Notes under the pieces: model-generated | Databases searched by the model: none | The model's input: only the letters and a program-made list of their open reading frames with translations | Told to the model about the DNA's origin: nothing | Made by a program: the position numbers and the translations under genes | Shown here: positions 24,312-33,943 of the stretch, piece after piece | How the letters are laid out: the number at the start of each line of letters is the position of its first letter | Position numbering within the stretch: position 1 is the stretch's first letter | Origin: UBA7985 sp965658725 | Lineage (GTDB): Bacteria > Pseudomonadota > Alphaproteobacteria > UBA7985 | Assembly (NCBI GenBank): GCA_965658725.1 | Contig: CBFHUI010000004.1 | Span: forward strand, 3,034-67,033 | Direction of reading: 5' to 3' | DNA length: 64,000 nt

Positions 24312-26981
24312 CTAGAGCTGGCGAGCGATTTCTTCGATCTCGAAGCACTCGATCTGATCGCCGACCTGAACGTCCTGATAGTTCTCGAAGGCCATACCAC
24401 ATTCCAGACCGTTGGCGACTTCGCGGACTTCATCCTTGAAGCGGCGGAGGGTCTTGAGCGTGCCTTCGTGAATAACCGTATCGTCGCGCAGCAAGCGCAC
24501 TTTGGCGCCGCGCTTGACCACACCTTCGGTAATCCGACAACCAGCCACGCGACCGACCTTCGTAACGTTGAAGGTTTCGAGGATCGTTGCGTAGCCCAGG
24601 AAGTTTTCGCGCTGTTCGGGCTTGAGCAGGCCGCTCATCATCGCTTTCACGTCGTCCACCAGCTCGTAGATGATCGAGTAGTAGCGGATGTCGATGCCGT
24701 CACGCTTGGCGCTTTCGCGCGCTTGCGCATTGGCTCGGACGTTGAAACCGACGACCATGGCGTTAGAGGCACGCGCCAGCGTGATGTCAGACTCGGTGAT
24801 ACCGCCCACGCCTTGGTGCAGGACGTTGACTTTGACCTCTTCGGTGGACAGCTTCTGCAGCGTACCGATGATGGCTTCAACCGAGCCGTGTACGTCACCC
24901 TTGATGACCACCGGCAGTTCTTCTGCCGTGCCTTCCTTGAGGGCGGAGAACATGGACTCGAGACTGCCTTTGGACGCCAGCGAAGCGGCTTCCTTGGCTT
25001 TTGCCTGCCGGAATTCAGCAACTTCCCGGGCGCGCGCTTCGGACTCAACCACGACGAACTCGTCACCGGCAACCGGGGTTCCGTTGAGGCCGAGGACTTC
25101 GATCGGGGTTGATGGTTTGGCTTGCTTGACCTGCTTGCCCTGATCGTTGATCAGCGCCCGCACTTTGCCCCACTCGGAGCCAGCGACGAAAATGTCACCG
25201 ATGTTCAGCGTGCCGCGCTGGATCAGGACGGTCGCAACGGAGCCACGGCCCTTTTCCATCTTGGATTCGACCACCGCACCGGAAGCCCGGCTGTCGGCGT
25301 TGGCCTGCAAGTCCAGAACTTCAGTCTGCAGCTCGATGGCTTCAAGCAAGGCATCCATGCCGTCGCCCTTGAGCGCAGAGACGTGCGCGACCTGGACTTC
25401 ACCACCCATGGATTCGACCTGCACTTCGTACTGCAGCAATTCCTGCTCGACATTCAGCGGGTTCGCGTCGGGCTTGTCACACTTGTTCACCGCCACGATC
25501 ATCGGCACACCGGCCGCTTTTGCGTGGGCGATGGCTTCCTGCGTCTGAGGCATGATGCCGTCATCGGCCGCGACCACAAGGATCACCATATCCGTAACGT
25601 TCGCCCCGCGGGCGCGCATCTCGGTAAAGGCAGCGTGGCCCGGTGTGTCGAGGAAGGTGATCAGCTTGCCGCTTGGCGCAGTAATCTGGTAGGCGCCGAT
25701 GTGCTGCGTGATGCCGCCAGCCTCACCGGAGACCACGTTGGCCTTGCGGTAGAAGTCGAGAATCGAGGTCTTGCCGTGGTCAACGTGACCCATGACGGTC
25801 ACAACCGGCGGACGCGGGGCCTTAACGCCAGCGTCATCCACAGGGGTTGCGAGACCTTCGAGGACGTCTGCGTCAGCAACACGACGGATTTCGTGGCCCA
25901 GCTCTTCGACCACGAGTTCAGCGGTATCGGCATCGATCGACTGGTTGACCGTCGCCATCACGCCCATTTTCATCAGCACGCGAATGACGTCGCCAGAGCG
26001 CTCGGCCATCCGGTTGGCGAGTTCGCCGACAGTGATGGTTTCAGGCACGACAACTTCACGCACGATTTTCTGCTGCGTCGCGAGCGCTTCCTTGGCGCGC
26101 TGCTTTTCCCGCTCCCGCTGACGCCGGATGGAGGACAGGGAACGCATGCGATCCTCATCGCCCTCGAGCGCGTCGGCAACGGACATCTTGGAGCTGCGAC
26201 GACGACCGGAGTCGTTCTTTGCACGCAAGGTGGTTTTCTTGGCCTGCTCGTCCGCGCCTTTGGCTTTCTTCACGCGACCAAAAACGGGAGCCTCTTCCGG
26301 ACCGCGCTGCGGGCGCGGAGGCGCCTCGCCTTTCTTGGTGCGGGGGCGCTCTGCTTCGGGCGGTGCCGTGGCGGCTACTATTGGGGCGCTCGGGCCGTCA
26401 TCGCGAGGAGACGGCTTGGACGCCTGTGCAGCAGCCTTTTTGGCGTCTTCGCTTTCGCGTTCAGACTGGCGGCGGGCTTCTTCAGCCTCGGCGAGCTGGC
26501 GCAGCTCATCCTGCCGTGCGCGCTCGGACGCTTCGCGGGCTTTCCGCTCCTGCTCCCGCCGGGCGGTCTCTTCGGCAAGCTGCGCGGCGCGCTCTGCTTC
26601 GCGGGCCTTGGCCTGCTCCAGAACCGCCATACGCTTGACGCGTTCGGACGCGGTCAGGTTGTCGTTGCTGTCCGCAGCAGCGGCCGGTGTACGGCGCGCA
26701 GCTGGCGGGGCAGCCGCGTCACTAGAAGGCGTGGATTTCTTGAGGCTGGCGAGCCCTTCGGCCAGTTCCTGATTCGGAACGGCCGCCATCTTACCCGTGC
26801 TGCCGCGTTCGAAGGTACGCTTGGTACGCTTCTCCACCACGACCGTCTTCGAGCGTCCATGGCTAAAGGACTGCTTTACCTGACCGGCATCAACCGTTTT
26901 ACGAAGTTCCAGCTTGCCGGGCTTTGACAAGCGCAGCGGCTGCTTGGAATCTTGGTTGTTGTTTTCGTTTTCGTTGGACAT
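24312..26981 (-). CDS. infB: Translation initiation factor IF-2
   Basis: This 889-residue GTPase places initiator tRNA on the ribosome. The N-terminal half (~1-380) is a highly charged Ala/Glu/Lys/Arg-rich extension, including the IF2-associated start segment (LRLSKPGKLELRKTVDAG) and the KMSVADAL region. G1 GHVDHGKTS, G2 GITQHIGAY, G3 DTPGHAAF and G4 NKCDKPDA follow, then domains II-IV ending with DQIECFEIEEIARQL. It is the last gene of rimP-nusA-ylxR-infB. Confidence 0.97.
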   Translation of the reverse strand: MSNENENNNQDSKQPLRLSKPGKLELRKTVDAGQVKQSFSHGRSKTVVVEKRTKRTFERGSTGKMAAVPNQELAEGLASLKKSTPSSDAAAPPAARRTPAAAADSNDNLTASERVKRMAVLEQAKAREAERAAQLAEETARREQERKAREASERARQDELRQLAEAEEARRQSERESEDAKKAAAQASKPSPRDDGPSAPIVAATAPPEAERPRTKKGEAPPRPQRGPEEAPVFGRVKKAKGADEQAKKTTLRAKNDSGRRRSSKMSVADALEGDEDRMRSLSSIRRQREREKQRAKEALATQQKIVREVVVPETITVGELANRMAERSGDVIRVLMKMGVMATVNQSIDADTAELVVEELGHEIRRVADADVLEGLATPVDDAGVKAPRPPVVTVMGHVDHGKTSILDFYRKANVVSGEAGGITQHIGAYQITAPSGKLITFLDTPGHAAFTEMRARGANVTDMVILVVAADDGIMPQTQEAIAHAKAAGVPMIVAVNKCDKPDANPLNVEQELLQYEVQVESMGGEVQVAHVSALKGDGMDALLEAIELQTEVLDLQANADSRASGAVVESKMEKGRGSVATVLIQRGTLNIGDIFVAGSEWGKVRALINDQGKQVKQAKPSTPIEVLGLNGTPVAGDEFVVVESEARAREVAEFRQAKAKEAASLASKGSLESMFSALKEGTAEELPVVIKGDVHGSVEAIIGTLQKLSTEEVKVNVLHQGVGGITESDITLARASNAMVVGFNVRANAQARESAKRDGIDIRYYSIIYELVDDVKAMMSGLLKPEQRENFLGYATILETFNVTKVGRVAGCRITEGVVKRGAKVRLLRDDTVIHEGTLKTLRRFKDEVREVANGLECGMAFENYQDVQVGDQIECFEIEEIARQL

Positions 26982-27089
26982 TTAGTCTTTCGTCGCCTTC
27001 TAAGCGCGGCATCGGCCGCGTCATCATTGGGGGGTTGTCAGCACATTGCGTTCATACCCGTGTGTTCTGGTTCCCGAAGGAAGCCGTTA

Positions 27090-27701
27090 CTATGAAGCCG
27101 CCTCGGCGACCGGTGTGCGGGGCGCGGCCATGACGCTGAGCAGCGCATGGTCGGCCTTTATTGTCTTCGCCATTCCGGCGTCGGTAACGCCGGAACAGAC
27201 TGCTGTTGCGCGACCCAGGGCCTGAGCCAGGATCTGCGCGGTTTCGCTTCGCAAGACTGCGGTTGCCGTGTCCTCTGCGATCCGGATCATCGGATCGAGC
27301 GTATTCGGACTGCCATCGGAGGCCAGAACCAGCAGCCGCAGCTTGCCTTGTCTGAGCTTGTCCTTGGTCTTTTCAGTCCCCACAACCAGCGCCCCCGAAC
27401 GGCGCGCTAACCCCAGTCGATCCAGCATGATCTGCCGGATCTGTGTTTCTACCCGTACCGCCAAATCTGCAGGCACAGACGCCTCAGTTTTGGCAGAACG
27501 CGCAAAAGCGTTCTTCTTGACCGCAGTCTCTAGCACATCCCGTCGGGGAATTAACCAGATTCCACGGCCCGGCAGACGCTTGCCCATGTCAAAGGTCACT
27601 TGACCCGCAGGATCGAGGACAAAGCGCAGCATGTCGCTGCGGTCTGCGCTCTCTCCTGTAACGGCGCATTTGCGCTGCGGGTCTTTCTTGCTCATGGGCA
27701 T
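27090..27701 (-). CDS. YlxR-type RNA-binding protein (DUF448, with L7Ae-like C-terminal part)
   Basis: This ~203-residue protein's N-terminal ~85 residues match YlxR/DUF448 (RKCAVTGESADRSDMLRFV, GKRLPGRGIWLIPRRDVLE). The C-terminal part (DRLGLARRSGALVVGTEK, LRLLVLASDGS) resembles the L7Ae/L30e fold. This two-domain form is common between nusA and infB in alphaproteobacteria. The function is unproven, and RNA binding near transcription-translation coupling is inferred from fold and location. ATG 27701 or 27695 are both possible. Confidence 0.88.
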   Translation of the reverse strand: MPMSKKDPQRKCAVTGESADRSDMLRFVLDPAGQVTFDMGKRLPGRGIWLIPRRDVLETAVKKNAFARSAKTEASVPADLAVRVETQIRQIMLDRLGLARRSGALVVGTEKTKDKLRQGKLRLLVLASDGSPNTLDPMIRIAEDTATAVLRSETAQILAQALGRATAVCSGVTDAGMAKTIKADHALLSVMAAPRTPVAEAAS

Positions 27702-27732
27702 GTGTGCGTCTTTTCAGCTGGTTCTCCCTGCC

Positions 27733-29256
27733 TTACTCGTCAAACCAGTGCGCGCGCGCTGCCATGACGATCTCGTTGGCCTTCTCCTCGGTCATTTCGT
27801 GCGCAACCAGCAGCTCGGCGAGTTCGTCGCCGGCCAGATCACCCACGTCGTCGAGGGTCTTGATATTGTTGTTGCCGAGGATGACCATCATCGACGGGGT
27901 CAGGCCGTCGAGCGCGGCGACTTCGTCGGTCACGCCCATCTGCTTGCGCTCCTCATCGCGGCGGTCTTCTTCCTGTGCCAGCCAGTCGCGCGCACGGTTG
28001 CGCAGCTCTTCGCCGATTTCCTCGTCAAAGCCTTCGATCGCGGCCAGCTCTTCGACCGGGACAAAAGCAATCTCGTCCACCGCCGTGAAACCTTCGGCAA
28101 CCAGCAGGTGTGCGATGACGTCTTCCACGTCCAGCGCCTGAACAAACAGGCCCGAACGCTGGTTGAACTCTTCCTGACGCCGGCCCGATTCTTCCTCATC
28201 GGTCAGAATGTCGATCTCCAGCCCCGTCAGCATGGACGCCAGCCGTACGTTCTGCCCGCGTCGGCCAATGGCCAGCGACAGCTGATCGTCTGGAACCACC
28301 ACTTCGATCCGGCCTGCTTCTTCGTCGAGAACAACCTTGGTCACCTCTGCTGGAGCGAGCGCGTTTACCACGTAAGTCGCGATGTCTTCAGACCATGGAA
28401 TGATGTCGATCTTCTCGCCTTGAAGCTCACCGACAACCGCCTGTACTCGGCTGCCGCGCATACCGACACAGGCACCGACCGGGTCGATGTTCACTTCGTG
28501 GCTCAGCACCGCGATTTTAGCGCGGGAGCCGGGGTCGCGGGCGACAGATTTGATCTCGATCAGACCATCGTAAATCTCTGGCACTTCCATGGAGAACAGC
28601 TTCGCCATGAAGATTGGGTGCGTGCGGGAGAGGAAGATTTGCGGGCCGCGGGTTTCTTCGCGCACATCGTAGATATAGGCACGGATGCGGTCGCCGACCT
28701 TTGGCTTTTCCCGCTGGATCAGCTCATCCCGGCGCAAGATCGCTTCCGAGCGGCCCAGATCGACGTACACGTTGCCGTATTCAACGCGCTTGACCAGACC
28801 GGTGATGATCTCGCCCTTGCGGTCCTTGAACTCGTCGTACTGCTTTTTGCGCTCAGCAAAGCGCACTTCCTGCACGATCACCTGCTTGGCCGACTGCGCC
28901 GCAATCCGTCCCAGGTCGATAGGAGGCAGTTCTTCGGTCAGGAAGTCGCCCACGACCAGCGCCTCATCCGAGAGGTGCGCGTCACGCAAGGTGATTTGCG
29001 TCATGTCATCTTCGACTTCTTCACGCGTCTCAACCACTTCGCGGTACCGGTGCAGGCTGATCTGCCCGTTCTTGCGGTCAATCGCGGCGCGGATGTCGTG
29101 ATCGACACCGTACTTCTGACGGCCGGCGCGCTGAATCGCCTTTTCCATGGCTTCGAGCACTTCATCGCGCTCGATGCCTTTCTCGCGCGCGACCATGTCG
29201 GCCATCTGGATCAGTTCCAGCCGTGGGGTGGCGGTTGTTTGGACCACGTTATCCAT
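27733..29256 (-). CDS. nusA: Transcription termination/antitermination protein NusA
   Basis: This 507-residue RNA polymerase partner controls pausing, termination and antitermination. It has the N-terminal RNAP-binding domain (~1-130), an S1 domain (~135-200, EIITGLVKRVEYGNVYVDLG), KH domains containing DPVGACVGMRGSRVQAV and AIGRRGQNVRLA, and two C-terminal acidic repeats (EGFTAVDEIAFV, LGNNNIKTLDDVGDLA). It lies 11 bases after rimP and 31 before ylxR. Confidence 0.97.
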   Translation of the reverse strand: MDNVVQTTATPRLELIQMADMVAREKGIERDEVLEAMEKAIQRAGRQKYGVDHDIRAAIDRKNGQISLHRYREVVETREEVEDDMTQITLRDAHLSDEALVVGDFLTEELPPIDLGRIAAQSAKQVIVQEVRFAERKKQYDEFKDRKGEIITGLVKRVEYGNVYVDLGRSEAILRRDELIQREKPKVGDRIRAYIYDVREETRGPQIFLSRTHPIFMAKLFSMEVPEIYDGLIEIKSVARDPGSRAKIAVLSHEVNIDPVGACVGMRGSRVQAVVGELQGEKIDIIPWSEDIATYVVNALAPAEVTKVVLDEEAGRIEVVVPDDQLSLAIGRRGQNVRLASMLTGLEIDILTDEEESGRRQEEFNQRSGLFVQALDVEDVIAHLLVAEGFTAVDEIAFVPVEELAAIEGFDEEIGEELRNRARDWLAQEEDRRDEERKQMGVTDEVAALDGLTPSMMVILGNNNIKTLDDVGDLAGDELAELLVAHEMTEEKANEIVMAARAHWFDE

Positions 29257-29267
29257 CGATGTATTCC

Positions 29268-29840
29268 TCAGCTTTCCGGCGCAGTGCCGGTCTTAGGGTC
29301 AAGTGCGTCAGCCAGGGTGACTGGCTTGGGTAAGGTGCCATTCTTGGCGGCGTCAAACAGGGCATCGGTCGCGATCAGCTTGGCCTTGGCCAAATCGGAA
29401 AAGGGCAGCAGCGCGTCCCCGTTCTCGGTGTCGATTCGAACCGCTTCACCCTCAACCCCGCCCAGCACGCCGGAGAACCGACGGCGGCCTTCGATCAGGA
29501 AGCGGGTTTCAATCTTGGCTTCGTACCCCTTGAACCGCTCAAAATCCGCAAGCCGGGTCAGCGGCCGGTCAACGCCAGCGGAGCTGACTTCCAGCGTGAA
29601 AGACTCCGCGATCGGGTCTTCCACGTCCAGCAGCGCCGACAGCGCACGCGAGATTTCCTCACAGTGCTCCACGGTCATCAGGTCGCCGTTGGACGGCTCG
29701 GCCATCAGCTGCAGGCGCGGGTTCTGCGACCCGATTAGCAGCAGGCGCACGAGATCAAAGCCCATGGCTTCCAGCATGGAAACAATGTCGTCTTCAATCC
29801 GGGCCAAAGGACCAACGGGGCGCTCGAGGCGTTCCATCAT
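29268..29840 (-). CDS. rimP: Ribosome maturation factor RimP
   Basis: This 190-residue protein is needed for 30S subunit maturation. The N-terminal domain has MGFDLVRLLL and the segment CEEISRALSALLDVEDPI followed by FTLEVSSAGVDRPL, the RimP hallmark. The C-terminal Sm-like domain follows (~105-175). It heads the nusA operon. Its promoter must lie within 29841-29959, downstream of the trmB terminator, or transcription reads through. Confidence 0.95.
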   Translation of the reverse strand: MMERLERPVGPLARIEDDIVSMLEAMGFDLVRLLLIGSQNPRLQLMAEPSNGDLMTVEHCEEISRALSALLDVEDPIAESFTLEVSSAGVDRPLTRLADFERFKGYEAKIETRFLIEGRRRFSGVLGGVEGEAVRIDTENGDALLPFSDLAKAKLIATDALFDAAKNGTLPKPVTLADALDPKTGTAPES

Positions 29841-29872
29841 TCAGCGGCAATCAAAGAAGGGGTTACGAAAAC

Positions 29873-29897
29873 AAAAAAGCGAGCCGGCGGCCCGCTT
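29873..29897 (-). terminator. Terminator after trmB
   Basis: On the minus strand AAGCGGGCC and GGCTCGCTT form a 9-base-pair stem (one G-U pair) with a GCC loop, followed by TTTTGTTTTCG. It separates trmB from the rimP-nusA-infB operon. Confidence 0.8.
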
Positions 29898-29959
29898 GTT
29901 TCCAAGGGCATCACATGAAGCTTTAGAAGTTCACGGGCCGTCTGACGCCTTACATAGGA

Positions 29960-30706
29960 TCAATCGGGCACGCGCTCAAGGCTTAAATACAGGGGCTTAC
30001 GTCCTTCCCGCACTGCTTTTGCCTCATAGCGGGTCCGGGGCCAGTCTTCCGTGCGCACCCGCCAGTCGTCCGCCGACTGCGCCAGCCAGCGGAACTTGGG
30101 GTGCGCCAAGGCGATCCGAGTCATCCACGGCTGATAGTCGGCGTGGTCGGTCGCAAGCCGCAGCAGGCCGCCGGGACGGATGGCGCGGGCGAGCGCGTCC
30201 ATCATGCTCGGCTGGATGATCCGTCGCTCCCAATGGCGGCGCTTCGGCCAAGGGTCAGGGTGCAGAATAAAGGCACGCTCAACGCTGCCTTCCGGAACCC
30301 CTTCCACCAGCACACGCCCGTCGCCGTGCATGATCCGTACATTGCTCAGGTCGTGATCGTGGATATGCCGTACGGCAGAGGCGACCCCGTTCAGGAAGAA
30401 CTCGGCGCCAATCAGCCGCACATCCGGGTTGGCTTCAGCCTGCCAGGCCAGGTGCTCACCCGCGCCGATACCCACTTCGAGCCAGAGCCGCTCAGGCGCA
30501 TTGCCGAACAGCGCCGGCAGGTCCACGCGGCCCTCATTATCGGGGATGCAGGCAATCTCTGGCAGGACATCGGTCATCATCCGCGCCAGCTTCGGCTTGA
30601 GCGGACGACCGGACAGGCGGCCCCACAGGTGCAGGATGCCGTCTTTGGCTGTGCTGTCCTTGCCGCGGTAGGGTTGGAAGTCGGTGGAAGAGGGAGGCTT
30701 TGACAT
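29960..30706 (-). CDS. trmB: tRNA (guanine-N7-)-methyltransferase
   Basis: This 248-residue SAM-dependent enzyme makes m7G46 in tRNA. Motifs are WLEVGIGAGEHLAWQA (SAM loop), IGAEFFLNGVAS, VRIMHGDG, and the TrmB signature HPDPWPKRRHWERRII. LATDHADY and RTRYEAKA follow near the C terminus, and all are in the expected order. The gene follows the XRE regulator by 46 bases and has its own terminator. Confidence 0.95.
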   Translation of the reverse strand: MSKPPSSTDFQPYRGKDSTAKDGILHLWGRLSGRPLKPKLARMMTDVLPEIACIPDNEGRVDLPALFGNAPERLWLEVGIGAGEHLAWQAEANPDVRLIGAEFFLNGVASAVRHIHDHDLSNVRIMHGDGRVLVEGVPEGSVERAFILHPDPWPKRRHWERRIIQPSMMDALARAIRPGGLLRLATDHADYQPWMTRIALAHPKFRWLAQSADDWRVRTEDWPRTRYEAKAVREGRKPLYLSLERVPD

Positions 30707-30752
30707 AGTCCCGATCTGCCCAAAGCCCTCTCACAGGTCAAGCGAAAGGGGG

Positions 30753-31217
30753 TCAGGTCCGGTATCGATCCGACTGTACAAAGTCCAGCGACAAGACCAG
30801 CTGCATGATCGAGCGCCGCAGCGACGGGTCTTGCAGGCGGCAAAAGGCCCGCACCAGCTCGCTTAACTCGGCATCCCCCATGCGATCGACACCTTCGAAG
30901 TCCCTGTGCTCATCACGCAGAGCGTCTTCGCTCGCTTCGCCCAAATCAGGGTCGGCGTATTCGTCAAAGAAATACTGGATGGGAACGCTAAGCGCTTTCG
31001 CCAGTTCATAAAGGCGACCGGCTGAAACGCGGTTTGCGCCACGTTCGTATTTTTGCACTTGTTGAAACGACAGATCGACGGCTTTCGCCAATTCATCCTG
31101 CGTTAAACCCCTTACTAAACGCCGGGTCTTGATCCGTCTGCCAACGTGCACATCGATTGGATTGCCACTTCCCTCGGCGGTCGATGGCCTCCCTCGCTTG
31201 CGGGGCTTGGTGTCCAT
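30753..31217 (-). CDS. XRE-family helix-turn-helix transcriptional regulator
   Basis: This 154-residue DNA-binding protein has an HTH at ~25-80: VGRRIKTRRLVRGLTQDELA followed by LSFQQVQKYERGANRVSAGRL. This version is typical of alphaproteobacteria and often sits between lnt and metK/trmB. The N terminus is basic (KPRKRGRPS). The C-terminal ~70 residues are acidic and probably dimerise. The target is unknown. Upstream, 31218-31318 is AT-rich (promoter-like), suggesting its own transcription start. In some relatives metK follows, and here it is absent. Confidence 0.88.
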   Translation of the reverse strand: MDTKPRKRGRPSTAEGSGNPIDVHVGRRIKTRRLVRGLTQDELAKAVDLSFQQVQKYERGANRVSAGRLYELAKALSVPIQYFFDEYADPDLGEASEDALRDEHRDFEGVDRMGDAELSELVRAFCRLQDPSLRRSIMQLVLSLDFVQSDRYRT

Positions 31218-31318
31218 AAATGGGCTTGTCTGCTAATCGGTTAATTTATCCGAATTTTTACATACAATAGCATACATAGACAACTGATTAAAATTTACAT
31301 CTTATACGAGTATTTTTA

Positions 31319-32851
31319 TCAACGGCGGCGGGTATTCCAAGCCAGACCCGTACCCAGACCGATTGCGAGCAGCCCCAAGCAAAGCCCCCAGAACACAAGG
31401 CGCGAGGCTCTGCCGTAAAGCGTGAGGGGAAGAGGTTGGGGCAAAGGTACGTTGGCGACCTCCGTGCTGCCATAGGCCATGCGCTTGTGCACGCGCCCAG
31501 CGGCATCAATGACGCCAGAGATCCCCGTACCGCCGACGCGCACCATGGGTAAGCCTTCTTCCACGGCGCGGAACCGTGCGAAGATGAAGTGCTGGCGCGG
31601 GCCTGACGTGTCGCCGTACCAGCCATCGTTGGAGATGTTGACCATCCACTCTGGCCGGGGGGTGCCGCGCTTGATGACGTTGCCGGGGAAGATCATCTCG
31701 TAGCAGATCAGCGGGGAGACGGGCGGCAGGCCCGCGATGTCCCACGTGCTCAGCCCAGGCCCTTCCCAGAACGACCCCGCCGAAAACGCCTGCAGCGGGA
31801 TCCAGCGCACGAACCACGGCTTGTATTCACCAAAGGGGACGAGGTGTGATTTGTCGTGGCGCGCGAGGATCCCGTCCTCGCTCAGCAGATAAGCGGTGTT
31901 GGTGGGGATCGGATCATCCCCGGGAGAGGCGCCCAGACCGCCCGTGATGATCCGGGTTTGCGCAGGCAGGCGGTCGAGGATCCAAGCGAGGTCTTCCGGG
32001 AAATAGTCGATGAAGAACTGGATTGAGGTCTCCGACCAGATCGCGACGTGATGCGTGCCGTCGCCGCTCAAGGTCATGGACAGAAGGTCGCTGACCTTCT
32101 GGCGCTTTTCGGTGTCATCCAGTCGGGCGAGGGCGTTGGTGCCGGGCTGCACCAGCCGCGCGATGGTTTCCGACGGTGCCGCTGCCCGCACGCCGATCTG
32201 GCTCAGCCGAAGCTGACCGAAGGCCACCAAAACCACCAGCGGCAACAGGGTCAGCGCCAGTCCCGCGCGCACCTGTCGCCGCAGCAGCAGGGCAGGGCCC
32301 GCTGCGCTGAGCATGGTTAGGGCCGTGAGGCCAAAGACGCCGATCCACGCTGAGAGCTGGAGCGTAAGGGGGTGAAAACCCCAGACCGTGCCCAGCGGAC
32401 CCCAGGGCAGGCCCGTCAGAACCCACCCGCGAAAACCTTCCGCCCCCATGGACGCCGCAGCAAACAGTACAATCGTTCCCAGCAGGCCCAGACGCAGGCG
32501 ACGCTGCACCAGCCAAACCGCGAGCCACCATGGACTTTGCACCATGGCCAGAAAGGCGGGCAGACCGAGGATGGCGAACGGCATGACCCACCAGTACGCG
32601 GCGAGGTCAACGCCGACGATCCAGCCCAGCCAGTACATCCCCCCGGCGATCTGTCCCCACCAGAACGTAAAGATGAACAGCCAAGCCCCGCGCCAGCCAG
32701 TCCGACTCAGGATCAGCAGCAGCGCAAGGGGATAGGCCACCCACAGCACGGGCAAGGCCCAGACCGGGGGCTGCGCCAATGCGGTCGAAAGGCCCAGCAG
32801 GAAAAGAAGCAGCGAGCCGCTTCCTGTCCGAACGCGGGTGAAGCGGTCCAA
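31319..32851 (-). CDS. lnt: Apolipoprotein N-acyltransferase
   Basis: This 510-residue inner membrane enzyme adds the third acyl chain to lipoproteins before Lol export. About six N-terminal helices (~10-215) are followed by a periplasmic nitrilase-like domain with the catalytic triad Glu (WSETSIQFF), Lys (HDKSHLVPFGEY) and Cys (PLICYEMIF), and a final membrane helix. It lies three bases after the CorC gene and pairs functionally with lolA and the lipoprotein genes in the window. Confidence 0.95.
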   Translation of the reverse strand: MDRFTRVRTGSGSLLLFLLGLSTALAQPPVWALPVLWVAYPLALLLILSRTGWRGAWLFIFTFWWGQIAGGMYWLGWIVGVDLAAYWWVMPFAILGLPAFLAMVQSPWWLAVWLVQRRLRLGLLGTIVLFAAASMGAEGFRGWVLTGLPWGPLGTVWGFHPLTLQLSAWIGVFGLTALTMLSAAGPALLLRRQVRAGLALTLLPLVVLVAFGQLRLSQIGVRAAAPSETIARLVQPGTNALARLDDTEKRQKVSDLLSMTLSGDGTHHVAIWSETSIQFFIDYFPEDLAWILDRLPAQTRIITGGLGASPGDDPIPTNTAYLLSEDGILARHDKSHLVPFGEYKPWFVRWIPLQAFSAGSFWEGPGLSTWDIAGLPPVSPLICYEMIFPGNVIKRGTPRPEWMVNISNDGWYGDTSGPRQHFIFARFRAVEEGLPMVRVGGTGISGVIDAAGRVHKRMAYGSTEVANVPLPQPLPLTLYGRASRLVFWGLCLGLLAIGLGTGLAWNTRRR

Positions 32852-32854
32852 GGC

Positions 32855-33868
32855 CTATTTGTCCTCTGACTCGGTTGAGTCCGTGTTGGGGGAAGGAGCA
32901 GCGCTTTCGTCCGCCGCGCCCTCGTTGGCTGCGCTGTCATCAGCGGCGGCGAGGCGGCGTCGGCGGCGCAAGGGGTTGGTGGCGGGCTCGATGTGAACGC
33001 GGCGAATGCGGCGCGGGTCGGCTTCCATCACCATGAACCGCCAGCCCGATGCGTGGGTCAGAACCTCACCCCGGATCGGCACGCGCCCGGCCAGCGAGAA
33101 CACCAGGCCGCCGAGCGTGTCGAAGTCTTCCTCGCGGTCTTCGTCGGTCAGGAACGCACCAATGCGGTTCTCCAGCTCGCTGAGTTCGAGCCGGGCGTAA
33201 GCCTCGAACTCGTTTTCACCGACAGTCACGATCTCGCCGTTGTCTTCGTCGTGCTCATCCTGAATATCGCCGACGATTTCTTCCACGAGGTCTTCAATAG
33301 TCAGCAAGCCGTCGATCCCGCCGTGCTCGTCAACCACAAAGGCCATGTGGCGGCGCTTGGTGCGCATATCCAGCAGCATGTCGAGTACCGGCATCGACGG
33401 CGCAACAAAGATTGGCGGGCGCAGGATGGAGCGCAGGCCCTCGTTCGAGCCGCGCGCCTTGGCGGCGAGCAGATCTTTGATGTGCACCAGTCCGCGAATG
33501 TCGTCCTTGTCCTCACCGTAGACCGGCATGCGTGAATGACCCTCGCCTGCGGCAACCTCGATCACCGCGTCGATGGAAGAGTCTATGTCCACAGCAATGA
33601 TCTCGGCGCGCGGGACCAGCACGTCTTCGACGGTGCGGTCCTTGAGCTGCAGGATGTTGGACAGCATCTTGCGCTCATCGGCACCAAAGCCGCTGCTTTC
33701 ATCATGATCGGGGGACTCGAGGATGGTCTCGATCGCATCGCGGTCGTTGCGCTGGGGCCGAACAAGGCGCAGGACAGCGGCCACCTGCTCGCCCCAGCGG
33801 GTCAGCCGGGACGATGGCGGTTGAGACGGTTCAGAATTCGAAGAGGAAGGGTCGGCAGACGTTGTCAT
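32855..33868 (-). CDS. corC: CorC/HlyC-type CBS-domain protein
   Basis: This 337-residue cytoplasmic protein has no membrane domain. It contains a CBS pair (~75-215: VEDVLVPRAEIIAVD, HSRMPVYGEDKDDIRGLVHIKDLL, FVVDEHGGIDGLLTIEDLVEEIVGDI) and a C-terminal CorC_HlyC/transporter-associated domain (EFEAYARLELSELENRIGAFL, DTLGGLVFSLAGRVPIRGE). It is the ybeX-type gene of the phoH-ybeY-corC-lnt order, linked to Mg2+/Co2+ handling and ribosome function in other bacteria. The last ~40 residues are Ser/Ala/Asp-rich and disordered. A second, membrane-bound relative lies at 49071-50375. Confidence 0.92.
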   Translation of the reverse strand: MTTSADPSSSNSEPSQPPSSRLTRWGEQVAAVLRLVRPQRNDRDAIETILESPDHDESSGFGADERKMLSNILQLKDRTVEDVLVPRAEIIAVDIDSSIDAVIEVAAGEGHSRMPVYGEDKDDIRGLVHIKDLLAAKARGSNEGLRSILRPPIFVAPSMPVLDMLLDMRTKRRHMAFVVDEHGGIDGLLTIEDLVEEIVGDIQDEHDEDNGEIVTVGENEFEAYARLELSELENRIGAFLTDEDREEDFDTLGGLVFSLAGRVPIRGEVLTHASGWRFMVMEADPRRIRRVHIEPATNPLRRRRRLAAADDSAANEGAADESAAPSPNTDSTESEDK

Positions 33869-33943
33869 GACGTGGTGAGAGTGGCCGCACCATCGGGCAA
33901 AATTACGGTCGCTGTATCGCGTTGGTCTTGTCCGGTGCTTTGT

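Noticed and set aside
25122..26927. 601-codon open frame opposite infB
   Set aside because: Shadow of infB; no family motifs or plausible ribosome site.
27631..30219. 862-codon open frame on the + strand opposite ylxR, nusA, rimP and part of trmB
   Set aside because: The minus strand encodes well-known proteins with all motifs. The long opposite frame is a by-product of GC-rich codon use and has no recognisable domains.
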